Source: an uncultured Winogradskyella sp. (GTDB taxonomy: Bacteria; Bacteroidota; Bacteroidia; Flavobacteriales; Flavobacteriaceae). From it: a stretch of DNA of 62,074 bases. Where the stretch lies: positions 1 through 62,074 of the forward strand of contig CAJXLB010000012.1 in NCBI GenBank assembly GCA_913055905.1. Direction: 5' to 3'. A program made the translations under genes and the position numbers. The stretch's first letter is position 1; each line of letters begins with the position of its first letter. Shown here piece by piece: positions 42,985 to 51,641 of the stretch. The notes beneath the pieces were generated by a model, which was not told where the DNA came from, searched no databases, and worked only from the letters and a program-made list of their open reading frames with translations.

Positions 42985-43713
42985 TTAGTTACCGTTCTGC
43001 TCGGCGAAAAGGTTTAAAATTTCCGTTAAACTTCGCACTGTTTTATAATCAAAACCGTTAGTTTCTTCCTCACTAACGTGCTCATGTTGCCAAGTAGTGT
43101 GAAATGGCACATGAATGGCCTTTGCGCCAATATTGACCAAAGGCAATATATCCGACTTTAAACTATTTCCTACCATTAAAAACTCTTGAGGTTTAATATC
43201 TAGATGGTTTAAAAGTTTAAGATAATTACTTTCCTGCTTTTCACTCAAAACCTCTATGTGATGAAAATACGCAATTAAGCCAGATTTTTCCAATTTTCGT
43301 TCTTGATCGAGCAAATCACCTTTTGTTGCCAATATTAATCTATAATCCTTGGACAAAACCCTTAAAACCTCCTCGACGCCATCCAATAACTCAATGGGTT
43401 TGTTAATCATGTCCTTACCTATGTTTATAATTTCTCCAATGATTTTATTGGAGACAGAACCATTGGATAATTCCAATGCCAATTCTATCATGGACAGGAC
43501 AAAACCCTTAACACCGTAGCCATAAGTTGGTAAATTCTCAATTTCAATTTTAAACAGCTCTTGGTCTATTTTATTCGGAGTTTCATAATGCGACAGCAGC
43601 TGTCCCACCTTTTCTTCTGCCTCCCGAAAATAGGTTTCATTGACCCATAAGGTGTCATCTGCATCAAAACCAATAACCTTTATATCTTTAAAACCTGAAA
43701 TCATTGTTGTCAT
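42985..43713 (-). CDS. HAD-superfamily hydrolase
   Basis: The 242-residue protein has the HAD motif I DADDTLW (GFDADDTLW, with nucleophile and acid-base Asp), a helical cap from about 20 to 100, motif II in LATKGD and motif III/IV around EFLMVGNSLKSDILPLVNIG. Such enzymes are phosphatases for sugar or nucleotide phosphates. It is larger than the KdsC phosphatase of Kdo synthesis and carries a C1 cap, so it is not a plain KdsC, but its position directly after kdsB suggests a Kdo- or sugar-phosphate substrate. Start at 43713 or 43704 are both possible. Confidence 0.85.
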   Translation of the reverse strand: MTTMISGFKDIKVIGFDADDTLWVNETYFREAEEKVGQLLSHYETPNKIDQELFKIEIENLPTYGYGVKGFVLSMIELALELSNGSVSNKIIGEIINIGKDMINKPIELLDGVEEVLRVLSKDYRLILATKGDLLDQERKLEKSGLIAYFHHIEVLSEKQESNYLKLLNHLDIKPQEFLMVGNSLKSDILPLVNIGAKAIHVPFHTTWQHEHVSEEETNGFDYKTVRSLTEILNLFAEQNGN

Positions 43714-43725
43714 TAACTTATAAAC

Positions 43726-44454
43726 CTATTTCCATAAACGCTTGGCCTTTTCCAAATCTTCTGGTGTATCTATCTCCACGCCTTGAACAGCAGTTTCTAC
43801 CATTTTAATCTTCTTACCATACTCTAAAAACCGAATACATTCAATTTTCTCCGTAGCTTCTATTGGTCGCATGGGCAAAATCGTAAAATCCAATAGCGCT
43901 TGCTTACGAAAGGCATAAACACCTTTGTGCTTAAAATACCTTATGGATGTGTTCTTATCTCTAGGATAGGGAATTGGACTTCTGGAAAAATATAGAGCAA
44001 ACCCTGATTTATCCGTTATCACCTTAACCGTGTTTGGATTATTTATCTCATCCCAATCTGTTATTTCAACCATTAGAGAAGCTAAATCAATATCTTTATT
44101 TTGATCATTTTTGAAAACATCCAATAATTTCGATAAGGATTCTTTTTCTGTAAAAGGCTCATCACCCTGAACATTAACTACCACATCACAGTCCACTTCC
44201 TTAACCGCCTCAGCGATACGGTCACTGCCAGACTCGTGCTCTTTCTTACTCATTATTGCCTTGCCACCGTTTTGTGTTATTTCGTCAAAAATAATTTGAC
44301 TGTCTGTAACAACATAGACATTACTGAACAATCCCGTTGCCACAGTGGCCTCGTAGGTGCGCAAAATCACTGACTTTCCTGCCAAATTCTGCATCAATTT
44401 ACCTGGAAAACGTGTAGCTGCATAGCGAGCCGGAATCATTGAGATAACTTTCAT
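43726..44454 (-). CDS. kdsB: 3-deoxy-manno-octulosonate cytidylyltransferase
   Basis: KdsB activates Kdo with CTP to CMP-Kdo for lipopolysaccharide core synthesis. The 242-residue protein shows [14 protein letters not shown] near the start, [23 protein letters not shown] and RSPIPYPRD, all family hallmarks. It is first in a leftward run with the HAD hydrolase 12 bases downstream. In Shewanella the kdsB homologue next to kdnAB uses 8-amino-Kdo, so the exact sugar accepted here deserves testing. Confidence 0.95.
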   Translation of the reverse strand: MKVISMIPARYAATRFPGKLMQNLAGKSVILRTYEATVATGLFSNVYVVTDSQIIFDEITQNGGKAIMSKKEHESGSDRIAEAVKEVDCDVVVNVQGDEPFTEKESLSKLLDVFKNDQNKDIDLASLMVEITDWDEINNPNTVKVITDKSGFALYFSRSPIPYPRDKNTSIRYFKHKGVYAFRKQALLDFTILPMRPIEATEKIECIRFLEYGKKIKMVETAVQGVEIDTPEDLEKAKRLWK

Positions 44455-44540
44455 AGAAAAATTTGTTCTGTGTTAAAATTACAGCATTATCAATCAGTTC
44501 TTGTAGTTTTTTTCATTTTTTTGATTGTACCTGTTCAAAG

Positions 44541-45983
44541 TCAGTCATTTGCACTTTCTTCAAAAAAATCATCTTTAAAGCCAATGAGATATAGTTTTTC
44601 CTTGGCTCTAGTCACAGCTGTATACAACCATCTTACATACTCCTTATCTATTCCATTTGGTGCGTAAGGTTGTTCTACAAAAATAGTATTCCACTGACCA
44701 CCCTGTGATTTATGGCAGGTTATGGCATAGGAGAACTTGACTTGTAGCGCATTAAAATATTTATTTTTTTTCACCCCTAAAAATCGCTTATAATTAGATT
44801 TTTCATTGGCGTAATCCTTCACCACTTCATTGTACAAGCGGTTAGAGTCGTCATAACTTAATGAAGCTGATTCAACACTTAAGGTATCTAACATCAAAAC
44901 CGTTTCAAAAGGTCGCATTCTGGGATAGTCTACCATTCTTACTTTGACCTCTGCGAACCTAAATCCATAAAGTTCTTTTAGGTTATAGATTTCTAAAACC
45001 TCAATAATATCGCCATTGGCTATAAATCCTGCTTCAGTAGTGGGTTTAATCCAAAAATAGTTGTTCTTTACAACCATTAAGTAATCTCCAGTAGAAAGCT
45101 CACTGTCCTTAAACAATATGCGCTCTCGTATTTGTTTATTATATAGGTTGGCTCTTTTGTTACTTCTAACTATAATGGCGGTCTCCTCATAGCCCAAATC
45201 GCTGTATGCTTCATTTATGGCGTCCATAATCTCATAACCATCTATGAGCCTAACGATATCGCTGAAGCCACTCACGTTAAACTTAAAACTCTCGTAAAGT
45301 CCTGTTTCTAGCGTAGAGCGTAACTGGGTCGCATTTTCTAAAATTCCAGAATCTTGATCTTGCCGCACTACTTCATCCAACTCTAAACCGGTTACAGTTT
45401 TATTATAGTTTAACTCCAACCTATTTGTGTCCAAGGCAGGACTTAATTCAGACTTTACTGGTGGCAATTGAGCCACATCACCAATAAGAAGCAGCTTGCA
45501 CTGATGGCCAGAATACACATATTGCATTAAATCATCCAGCAAGGAACCATTCTCAAAGAGTTTAGAGTCTGAAGGTGTATCCGGAATCATCGACGCCTCA
45601 TCTACAATGAAGATAGTATTGCGATGCTTATTGGGTTGCATCACAAAACGTATACCTCCAGATTTTTGCTTTTTGGGGAAATAGATTTTCTTATGAATGG
45701 TAAAGGCTTCCTTTTTTGAATAACTGGAAATGACCTTAGCAGCTCTACCTGTGGGCGCCATTAAAACTGCGCTTTTCTTAGCTTGCCACAAATTTGAAAC
45801 CAATGTCCCTATAATGCTTGTCTTTCCTGTTCCAGCATACCCTTTTAGCATATAAACCGAACTCGTAGACTTGTCAAACACAAATTGAGAAATTTGCATT
45901 AAAACCTCATCTTGCTTGGATGTCGGTTCAAAAGGGAACTTAGATTTTAACAAGGTATAAAACGCCGAAGCATGGGCAATCAT
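44541..45983 (-). CDS. RecD-like AAA ATP-dependent DNA helicase
   Basis: An SF1B-style helicase of 480 residues: Walker A KGYAGTGKTS (about residue 47-56), Walker B IFIVDEASM, the GDVAQLPPV motif III-like loop, and the late motif ITCHKSQGGQWNTIFVEQ with a UvrD_C_2 style end. It resembles the C-terminal helicase half of RecD2/exonuclease V alpha subunit. No recB or recC lies near. Probably involved in repair or replication restart. I use the ATG at 45983; the GTG two codons earlier is also possible. Confidence 0.88.
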   Translation of the reverse strand: MIAHASAFYTLLKSKFPFEPTSKQDEVLMQISQFVFDKSTSSVYMLKGYAGTGKTSIIGTLVSNLWQAKKSAVLMAPTGRAAKVISSYSKKEAFTIHKKIYFPKKQKSGGIRFVMQPNKHRNTIFIVDEASMIPDTPSDSKLFENGSLLDDLMQYVYSGHQCKLLLIGDVAQLPPVKSELSPALDTNRLELNYNKTVTGLELDEVVRQDQDSGILENATQLRSTLETGLYESFKFNVSGFSDIVRLIDGYEIMDAINEAYSDLGYEETAIIVRSNKRANLYNKQIRERILFKDSELSTGDYLMVVKNNYFWIKPTTEAGFIANGDIIEVLEIYNLKELYGFRFAEVKVRMVDYPRMRPFETVLMLDTLSVESASLSYDDSNRLYNEVVKDYANEKSNYKRFLGVKKNKYFNALQVKFSYAITCHKSQGGQWNTIFVEQPYAPNGIDKEYVRWLYTAVTRAKEKLYLIGFKDDFFEESAND

Positions 45984-46102
45984 AAACACGTGGTTTAATT
46001 GGCAAGATAGTATTAATCTTTGGTTTATAAAGGCTTCGCTAAAGTGCTATTTTAATTTGTGTGATTTTTATTTAGATAGTTTTAACGAATAAAAAAAAAT
46101 TG

Positions 46103-46110
46103 TAGATTTG
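46103..46110 (+). promoter_or_regulatory. Bacteroidota -7 element (TAGATTTG)
   Basis: Exact TAnnTTTG match 28 bases before the ATG at 46139, the likely promoter of the membrane protein-DUF3822-rsmD run. Confidence 0.5.
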
Positions 46111-46138
46111 CCGTAGACCTAATTAATAAACTAAGACT

Positions 46139-46867
46139 ATGTTAGACGTTATTATAGCAATTGTAGTAATTATATTATTGACCATAGGTATAGTATGGTT
46201 AATTGACAGATTCGTCCCTAGAAAATTAAAACCTGTCATTAATCTTGTGCTTTGGGCATTAATTATCTATTTGGGCTATATAACATTTATGTCTGTTTAC
46301 AGGGAAATTCAATTCAACCAGCTTAAAGTAAAACGCTACAAGGTAGTTATTGAGCGACTTATTGATGTAAGGGATTCGCAACTGGCTTACAAAGAAGTAA
46401 ATGGTGAATATGCAGATAAATTTGATAAGCTTATCAGATTCGTAGATACAGCGCAGGTACCTATTACACAACGTAGAGACACATTGGTTTTAGATGAAGA
46501 ACGCACCAGAGCTTTTGGTGGTGTTGAGACCTTTAAGACCATTACCCTTATAGATACCTTGAGTTACTATTCTGTAAAAGACTCTTTATTTAAAGGTAGT
46601 GACCGTTATAAAACTATGATGAATGTTGGTGTTGGTAAACCTGGCGCCACTTTTGACCTTCAAGCTGGAAAGATTGATGACATTCCAGTTTTTGAGGCTA
46701 GTGTAGATAAAGCAGTGGTTTTAGATGGTCAGGAGCCGTATTTAATTGAAAAAGAGAAACAAGCCATTTCCATAGCTGGTGTAAAAGGCCCAACAATTAA
46801 GATTGGTTCTATGGATGAGGTAAGCACTAGCGGTAACTGGGGAAAAGACCTGTCTACAAAAGAATAA
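46139..46867 (+). CDS. conserved membrane-anchored hypothetical protein
   Basis: The 242-residue protein begins with two hydrophobic helices (VIIAIVVIILLTIGIVWLI and LVLWALIIYLGYITFM) and then a soluble domain of about 190 residues with the segment RDSQLAYKEVNGEYADKFDKL, which is a common sequence in flavobacterial proteins of unknown role. The soluble part probably lies outside the cytoplasm given the arginines between the helices. It starts a run with DUF3822 and rsmD, three bases separate it from the next gene. Function unknown. Confidence 0.75.
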   Translation: MLDVIIAIVVIILLTIGIVWLIDRFVPRKLKPVINLVLWALIIYLGYITFMSVYREIQFNQLKVKRYKVVIERLIDVRDSQLAYKEVNGEYADKFDKLIRFVDTAQVPITQRRDTLVLDEERTRAFGGVETFKTITLIDTLSYYSVKDSLFKGSDRYKTMMNVGVGKPGATFDLQAGKIDDIPVFEASVDKAVVLDGQEPYLIEKEKQAISIAGVKGPTIKIGSMDEVSTSGNWGKDLSTKE

Positions 46868-46870
46868 ATT

Positions 46871-47677
46871 TTGGCCATACATAACATTAAAGAACTGTCC
46901 ATTCAAATTAACCTGAATGGACTTTCTTTTTGCATTCTAAACAGAAGCCAAAATACTGTTGATTATTTAAAGACTCTCGATTTTAAGGGTAAACTAAGCC
47001 CTTTTGATGTTCTGAACAGACTTAAGACCGAGTTAATTCAAAACAGTATATTTTCCGATGATTTTTCAGAAATCCACGTCATTCACCAAAATGAATTGGC
47101 CACTTTGGTACCTGCTGATTTTTACGATGAATCGTGCAAAGCAGATTATCTTAAGTTCAATTCAAAAATATTGAAAACAGACTTTATTACTCACGATGAG
47201 ATACATATAAACAAAGCAGTGAATGTATATGTCCCTTACGTGAATATCAATAATTACATTTTTGAAACTTTTGGGGAATTTGTTTATAAGCATGCCTCAA
47301 GCGTCTTAATTGACAGTATTTTACAAAAGGAAAAACCTTCAGAACCCACGGCAGTTTATGTCAATGTTGGTTTACAGTCAATGGAATGTTTGGTCATAGA
47401 AAATCAGCAGCTACAGCTATACAATTATTTCGATTTTTACAGCCAGGAAGACTTTATTTACTATCTGCTGTTTGTATATGAACAACTAGGTCTAAATGCA
47501 GAATCGACCCCTATTATCTTTAGTGGTGCAATTTCTAAAAATGATGATCTTTACACTATTGCCTACAAATATATTAGACACGTAAGCTTTATGCCTTCTG
47601 AGTTTGGCTTTAAATTTCATGATGAAATAGAAACATCCGACCTTCATAGGCACTTTTTAATTTTAAATTCGTTTTAG
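46871..47677 (+). CDS. DUF3822 family protein
   Basis: The 268-residue protein has the ordering of a DUF3822 member: short ISIQ-type strand (LSIQINLNGLSFCIL), then the second part (KPSEPTAVYVNVGLQSMEC...), which together have the feel of an actin/ASKHA-type ATPase-like fold, an impression and not a demonstration. Start is TTG at 46871, three bases after the previous stop. It is directly followed by rsmD with a one-base overlap, an arrangement recurring in Bacteroidota. Function unknown. Confidence 0.75.
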   Translation: MAIHNIKELSIQINLNGLSFCILNRSQNTVDYLKTLDFKGKLSPFDVLNRLKTELIQNSIFSDDFSEIHVIHQNELATLVPADFYDESCKADYLKFNSKILKTDFITHDEIHINKAVNVYVPYVNINNYIFETFGEFVYKHASSVLIDSILQKEKPSEPTAVYVNVGLQSMECLVIENQQLQLYNYFDFYSQEDFIYYLLFVYEQLGLNAESTPIIFSGAISKNDDLYTIAYKYIRHVSFMPSEFGFKFHDEIETSDLHRHFLILNSF

Positions 47678-48216
47678 TGAGAATTATATCTGGCCAGTTA
47701 AAAGGAAGGCGTATTACGGCTCCTAAAAATTTACCGGTAAGGCCTACAACGGATCTGGCCAAGGAATCGTTGTTCAATATCTTGAATAACCACTATTATT
47801 TTGAAGACATCTCGGTTCTAGACCTTTTTAGCGGTACTGGCAACATAAGTTATGAATTTGCCTCGAGAGGCACTAATCGCGTAACTGCTGTAGATAACCA
47901 CTTTAGATGCACAAAATTTATAGAACAAACCTCTCAAGCTTTAGAGCTGCCAATAACTGCAATTAAAAGTGATGTTTTTAAATTTCTTGAGAATAGCAAA
48001 CAGAGTTATACAGTAATTTTCGCCGATCCTCCGTACGACTTCTCATTAGATTTGTTTTCAAAACTACCAGAATTGGTATTTCAAAATAGCTTGTTGGAAG
48101 AAAATGGCCTTTTAATCCTAGAACACTCCAAACACACAGACCTTAGTGATTTAAAGCATTATTTGTATACAAAAACGTATGGAGGGAATGCCTTTAGTTT
48201 CTTCTCTAATGAATAA
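47677..48216 (+). CDS. rsmD: 16S rRNA (guanine966-N2)-methyltransferase
   Basis: RsmD methylates G966 of 16S rRNA on the 30S subunit with S-adenosylmethionine. The opening MRIISGQLKGRRITAPKN and VRPTTDLAKESLFNIL, the SAM-loop VLDLFSGTGNISYE and the catalytic ADPPYDF (about 116-122) are all typical. Start is GTG at 47677, overlapping the DUF3822 stop by one base. At 179 residues the length is normal. A bidirectional terminator shared with rnpB follows at once. Confidence 0.95.
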   Translation: MRIISGQLKGRRITAPKNLPVRPTTDLAKESLFNILNNHYYFEDISVLDLFSGTGNISYEFASRGTNRVTAVDNHFRCTKFIEQTSQALELPITAIKSDVFKFLENSKQSYTVIFADPPYDFSLDLFSKLPELVFQNSLLEENGLLILEHSKHTDLSDLKHYLYTKTYGGNAFSFFSNE

Positions 48217-48245
48217 AAACCTCACCTAATAAAGACGAGGTTTTT
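48215..48245. terminator. bidirectional terminator between rsmD and rnpB
   Basis: AAAAACCTC (48215-48223) pairs with GAGGTTTTT (48237-48245). T tracts follow in both directions, so the hairpin can end rsmD from the left and rnpB from the right. Confidence 0.85.
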
Positions 48246-48249
48246 ACTA

Positions 48250-48565
48250 ATGAGTCCGTCTGTAAGCCGAATTCTGTACTCAAGTTGAGTCCTTATCATT
48301 TATCTGAGTTATACGTTACCGCATAACTTTAGCTGCCTACCCTCCAACATTGAACGTGCAATTCTCAAACGTTGGTTTACATGGCATTGCACCACATAGA
48401 GTTTACCTGATTTCACTACAGCCTTACCTGTACATACTTTCTGTTGCACTTTTCCTCACCTCACGGTGGGTGGCCGTTAGCCACTATATCGCACTGCGGT
48501 GTTCGGACTTTCCTCCCTAATGCCGAAACAAGTTCAGCACAAGAGCGATAAGGCGACGAACTCGG
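48250..48565 (-). ncRNA. rnpB: RNase P RNA (class A)
   Basis: Read on the minus strand the region holds the universal RNase P core: GAGGAAAGTCCGAACACC near the 5' part (P4 and J3/4 region) and ACAGAATTCGGCTTACAG at the 3' part. The P1 helix forms between GAGTTCGTC (plus-strand 48555-48563) and GACGGACTC (48252-48260) with a single G-U pair, which fixes both ends. The RNA is the catalytic part of the enzyme that trims the 5' leaders of tRNA precursors. An exact -7 element lies a few bases before the start. About 316 bases, a normal size for Bacteroidota. Confidence 0.96.
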
Positions 48566-48568
48566 GTT

Positions 48569-48576
48569 CAAAATTA
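48569..48576 (-). promoter_or_regulatory. Bacteroidota -7 element (TAATTTTG) for rnpB
   Basis: On the minus strand TAATTTTG matches TAnnTTTG exactly and ends about five bases before the first P1 nucleotide, the right place for a start at about 48563. Confidence 0.65.
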
Positions 48577-48629
48577 ACATAATTGTTAATAACTCACGTT
48601 AATTTTAGAAGCTAAAAAATAACATTTAC

Positions 48630-48658
48630 TTGCTTATTATTAAATTTGTAAGTCGTTA
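48630..48658 (+). promoter_or_regulatory. Bacteroidota promoter for dnaX (TTG / TAAATTTG)
   Basis: TTG at 48630-48632 and TAAATTTG at 48651-48658 are 18 bases apart, matching both halves of the family consensus (spacing 17-23). The dnaX start lies 42 bases downstream. The full two-part match makes this the best promoter prediction in the window. Confidence 0.65.
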
Positions 48659-48700
48659 CAGTAATGATAACCTGTCATTGTCAAGTAAACATAAATAGCA

Positions 48701-50428
48701 TTGGAACATTTTGTAGTATCTGCCAGAAAATATAGACCACAATCGTTTAAAGACGTTGTGGGACAACAGGCCATTACCAATACCTTAACAAATGCCATTG
48801 AAAATAATCATTTGGCACAAGCACTTCTGTTTACAGGCCCAAGAGGTGTTGGAAAAACGACCTGCGCTAGGATTTTGGCCAAAATGATAAATAGTGATGA
48901 GAATACCAGTGCAGATGAGGATTTTTCATTTAATATTTTTGAGCTTGATGCTGCTTCTAACAACTCGGTTGACGATATAAGAAATTTAACCGATCAAGTC
49001 AGGATTCCACCGCAAGTAGGCAGATACAAAGTTTACATTATAGATGAGGTACACATGCTTTCGGCATCTGCCTTTAATGCCTTTTTAAAAACGCTTGAAG
49101 AGCCGCCAAAACACTGTATTTTCATTTTAGCCACAACGGAGAAACACAAAATTATTCCTACGATTTTGTCGCGATGTCAAATATTTGATTTTAAGCGTAT
49201 TACTGTTACTGACGCAAAAGAATACTTAAAGTATATTGCAGAAGAACAAGGCATAAAAGCAGAGGACGATGCGCTCCATATTATAGCCCAAAAAGCTGAT
49301 GGTGCTATGCGAGACGCCTTATCTATTTTTGATCGGGTTGTGAGTTTTTCTGGAGCCAATTTAACACGTCAGGCAGTTGCAGAAAATTTAAATGTACTCG
49401 ATTACGAAACCTTCTTTAACAGTACCGAATTAATCCTAGAAAACAAAATACCAGAGTTACTGGTGCAATTCAACGATATTCTGGCTAAGGGTTTCGATGG
49501 TCATCAATATATATCTGGATTAGCTTCCCACTTTAGGGATTTACTCGTGTGTAAAAATGAAGCTACCTTAACACTATTGGAAATTGGTGAAGACACAAAA
49601 CAGAAATACATCACACAAGCTCAAAAGGCTTCAGAGCAGTTTTTACTCAATTGCATTGAACTTGCCAATACCTGCGATTTAAAATACAAAAACAGCAGTA
49701 ACCCAAGACTTTTAGTAGAACTGACTTTAATGCAGATGGCCTCTATCACTTTTGATGGAGAAAAAAAAAAGAATGAGCACTTCATAATCCCGCCGTCTTA
49801 CTTTAAATCCAAGGGGATAGAACCCATTAAAGTAAAGGTTCCTGAAAAAACAGAAAATACAGCTTCACCTTCTGCTCAAACTGAGCCCAAAGAAAAGGAG
49901 ACCAAAGTGGTACAAAAATCGATTCCACAAGTCCAAGATATACCAAAAATATCTATAGATAAATCCAAAAAACAGACCTCTGGGCTATCACTAAAAAGTA
50001 TAAGGGAAAAAAAAGAACATCAAATCAAACAACTTGATGTTGTTATAGATGAAGAACAACTGCCAAGAGAAGCTGTATCGGAAGAAGCGTTATTGGAGGC
50101 TTGGGAAGCCTATACCCAATCGCTACACAAAAAAGGCGAAAAAATACTAGCTTCCATTCTTGAAATGGAAAAACCAAAACTACAGGATACAGCGATATGC
50201 CTTACCTACTCGAATAATACCAATAAATTAGAGTTGGAGCGTTCACAATATCCTCTTATGATGTATCTTAAAAAAAGGCTACGCAACTATGACCTTCATT
50301 TAAAGATCAAGGTTAATGAAGAGGTTGCAAAAAAATATGCGTTTACGCCACAGGAGAAATATGAAAAACTGAAAAAGAAAAACAGTAATATTGAACTTTT
50401 GAAAAAAACGTTTGGTCTGGATGTTTAG
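48701..50428 (+). CDS. dnaX: DNA polymerase III gamma/tau subunit
   Basis: DnaX loads the sliding clamp and bridges polymerases at the fork. The AAA+ core is complete: VSARKYRPQSFKDVVGQ, Walker A GPRGVGKTT (46-54), Walker B IIDEVHML, and the arginine-finger ILSRCQIFDFK. Between Walker A and B the usual four-cysteine zinc module is missing and replaced by an acidic stretch (NSDENTSADEDFSFNIFELD); this seems to be lineage-typical, not a deletion. A charged linker (about 370-440) leads to a short C-terminal domain. Start is TTG at 48701, as needed to keep MEHFVVSARKYRP. The downstream lipoprotein-like gene overlaps its end by eight bases. Confidence 0.95.
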   Translation: MEHFVVSARKYRPQSFKDVVGQQAITNTLTNAIENNHLAQALLFTGPRGVGKTTCARILAKMINSDENTSADEDFSFNIFELDAASNNSVDDIRNLTDQVRIPPQVGRYKVYIIDEVHMLSASAFNAFLKTLEEPPKHCIFILATTEKHKIIPTILSRCQIFDFKRITVTDAKEYLKYIAEEQGIKAEDDALHIIAQKADGAMRDALSIFDRVVSFSGANLTRQAVAENLNVLDYETFFNSTELILENKIPELLVQFNDILAKGFDGHQYISGLASHFRDLLVCKNEATLTLLEIGEDTKQKYITQAQKASEQFLLNCIELANTCDLKYKNSSNPRLLVELTLMQMASITFDGEKKKNEHFIIPPSYFKSKGIEPIKVKVPEKTENTASPSAQTEPKEKETKVVQKSIPQVQDIPKISIDKSKKQTSGLSLKSIREKKEHQIKQLDVVIDEEQLPREAVSEEALLEAWEAYTQSLHKKGEKILASILEMEKPKLQDTAICLTYSNNTNKLELERSQYPLMMYLKKRLRNYDLHLKIKVNEEVAKKYAFTPQEKYEKLKKKNSNIELLKKTFGLDV

Positions 50429-50999
50429 CAACGGTTATAAATTTTTCTTATTGGTATTAATCGTCTGTAGTTGCGCGCTTAGCTGTGATGGACGAATCTC
50501 CAAACATCAAGCGCTGCAAAAAAGTGTATCAGAATTTAAAGCCAATAAGGTTTTAGTAAAGAACATCTATCATCCCACAACGTATAATGAGCAAAGAATA
50601 GACACCACTTTGAGCCACGATTATAGTGCAAGCCTAAAAACGTTTACAGATATGGAGCGTAATATCCCTAAAACCGTAAAAAAAGGCAGCCACATAGAAA
50701 ATCATTTATACAGACTTGTGCAAACCGAATTGAAGGTAGACTATAAAGGAGAAACAATTGTTACGGATATCATTGATGGTGACTTCATCAAAAGGCATTT
50801 AAATTATAACGAAAGTGATTGGTCTGATTATAATCTAAGAAACGTTTGGGTAGATCAAGCCTCATCTTTGGACGAAAATCTCTTGTCTATCATTGCTGAA
50901 TTTTATTCGGTACAAACAGAACATATAAGACGTTTTAAGTTATTAATAACTAATTCAGGGAAAATGTTCGTTACGGAAATTAAAACTAATGTCATTTAA
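50421..50999 (+). CDS. putative lipoprotein of unknown function
   Basis: The protein starts with a hydrophobic leader and lipobox-like cysteines (FFLLVLIVCSCALSC, then DGRISKHQA), fitting a lipoprotein whose mature N-terminus is one of the cysteines. The rest (about 165 residues) is hydrophilic, with no motif I recognise. The ATG at 50421 gives an eight-base overlap with dnaX; a TTG at 50412 would be longer without benefit. Its stop lies two bases before the miaE start, so dnaX, this gene and miaE form one transcript. Function unknown. Confidence 0.7.
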   Translation: MFSNGYKFFLLVLIVCSCALSCDGRISKHQALQKSVSEFKANKVLVKNIYHPTTYNEQRIDTTLSHDYSASLKTFTDMERNIPKTVKKGSHIENHLYRLVQTELKVDYKGETIVTDIIDGDFIKRHLNYNESDWSDYNLRNVWVDQASSLDENLLSIIAEFYSVQTEHIRRFKLLITNSGKMFVTEIKTNVI

Positions 51000-51001
51000 T
51001 T

Positions 51002-51583
51002 ATGCTAGGACTAAAATTACCTACGGACCCTAGATGGGTTAATATTGTTGAAAAAAACATAGAAGAAATCCTAACCGACCATGCTTATTGCGAGCAAAAA
51101 GCTGCGAGTACCGCAATATCACTTATCATAGGTTTTCCAGAATATACAGAACTGGTACAAGAAATGACAGATTTGGTGCAGGAAGAGATGAGCCATTTTA
51201 AAATGGTACACGATAAAATCACGGAACGTGGTTGGACCCTAGGAAGAGACCGAAAAGATGAGTATGTGCTAGCCTTAATGAAGTTTTTTCCTAAAGGTGG
51301 TAGCCGTACTACCCAGTTGGTTCACCGGTTATTAATAGCAGCTTTAATCGAAGCTAGAAGCTGCGAACGGTTTAAGCTGTTGTCCGAAGAATTAGAGGAT
51401 AAAAAACTAGCCAAATTCTACCGTAAATTAATGATAAGCGAAGCTGGTCACTATACCATGTTTTTGAATTTTGCGCGCAAGTATGGCGATAGAAAAGAGG
51501 TTGACAAAAAATGGCAAGATCTGTTAGACTATGAGGCCCAAATAATGAAAGATTTAGGCAAAAAGGAAACAGTTCATGGCTAA
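51002..51583 (+). CDS. miaE: tRNA-(ms2io6A37) hydroxylase
   Basis: MiaE is a non-haem di-iron monooxygenase that hydroxylates the isopentenyl side chain of ms2i6A at position 37 of tRNA. The 193-residue protein opens with GLKLPTDPRWVNIVEKNIEE and holds the di-iron ligand set of the ferritin-like bundle: Glu in HAYCEQKAAS, EEMSHFKMVH, Glu in ALIEARSCERF and the final EAGHYTMFL. Both EExxH-like pairs are in place. It ends the dnaX run, and a terminator follows. Confidence 0.96.
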   Translation: MLGLKLPTDPRWVNIVEKNIEEILTDHAYCEQKAASTAISLIIGFPEYTELVQEMTDLVQEEMSHFKMVHDKITERGWTLGRDRKDEYVLALMKFFPKGGSRTTQLVHRLLIAALIEARSCERFKLLSEELEDKKLAKFYRKLMISEAGHYTMFLNFARKYGDRKEVDKKWQDLLDYEAQIMKDLGKKETVHG

Positions 51584-51588
51584 CAAAA

Positions 51589-51615
51589 AAAACCGCAAAC
51601 AATTTATGCGGTTTT
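51589..51615 (+). terminator. rho-independent terminator after miaE
   Basis: AAAACCGCA (51589-51597) pairs with TGCGGTTTT (51607-51615). The stem is between convergent genes; the A-rich flank allows action for the leftward barrel gene too. Confidence 0.8.
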
Positions 51616-51641
51616 CTTCAATTGAGAGCAGAAGCTCTTTA

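Noticed and set aside
48250-48700. Gene-free gap between rsmD and dnaX as a possible novel RNA
   Set aside because: The minus strand carries the universal RNase P RNA core and a full P1 helix, so it is rnpB and not a new RNA.
48701-50428. Suspected frameshift in dnaX because the zinc motif is missing
   Set aside because: The frame is continuous with all other AAA+ motifs in place and normal spacing; the acidic replacement looks native.
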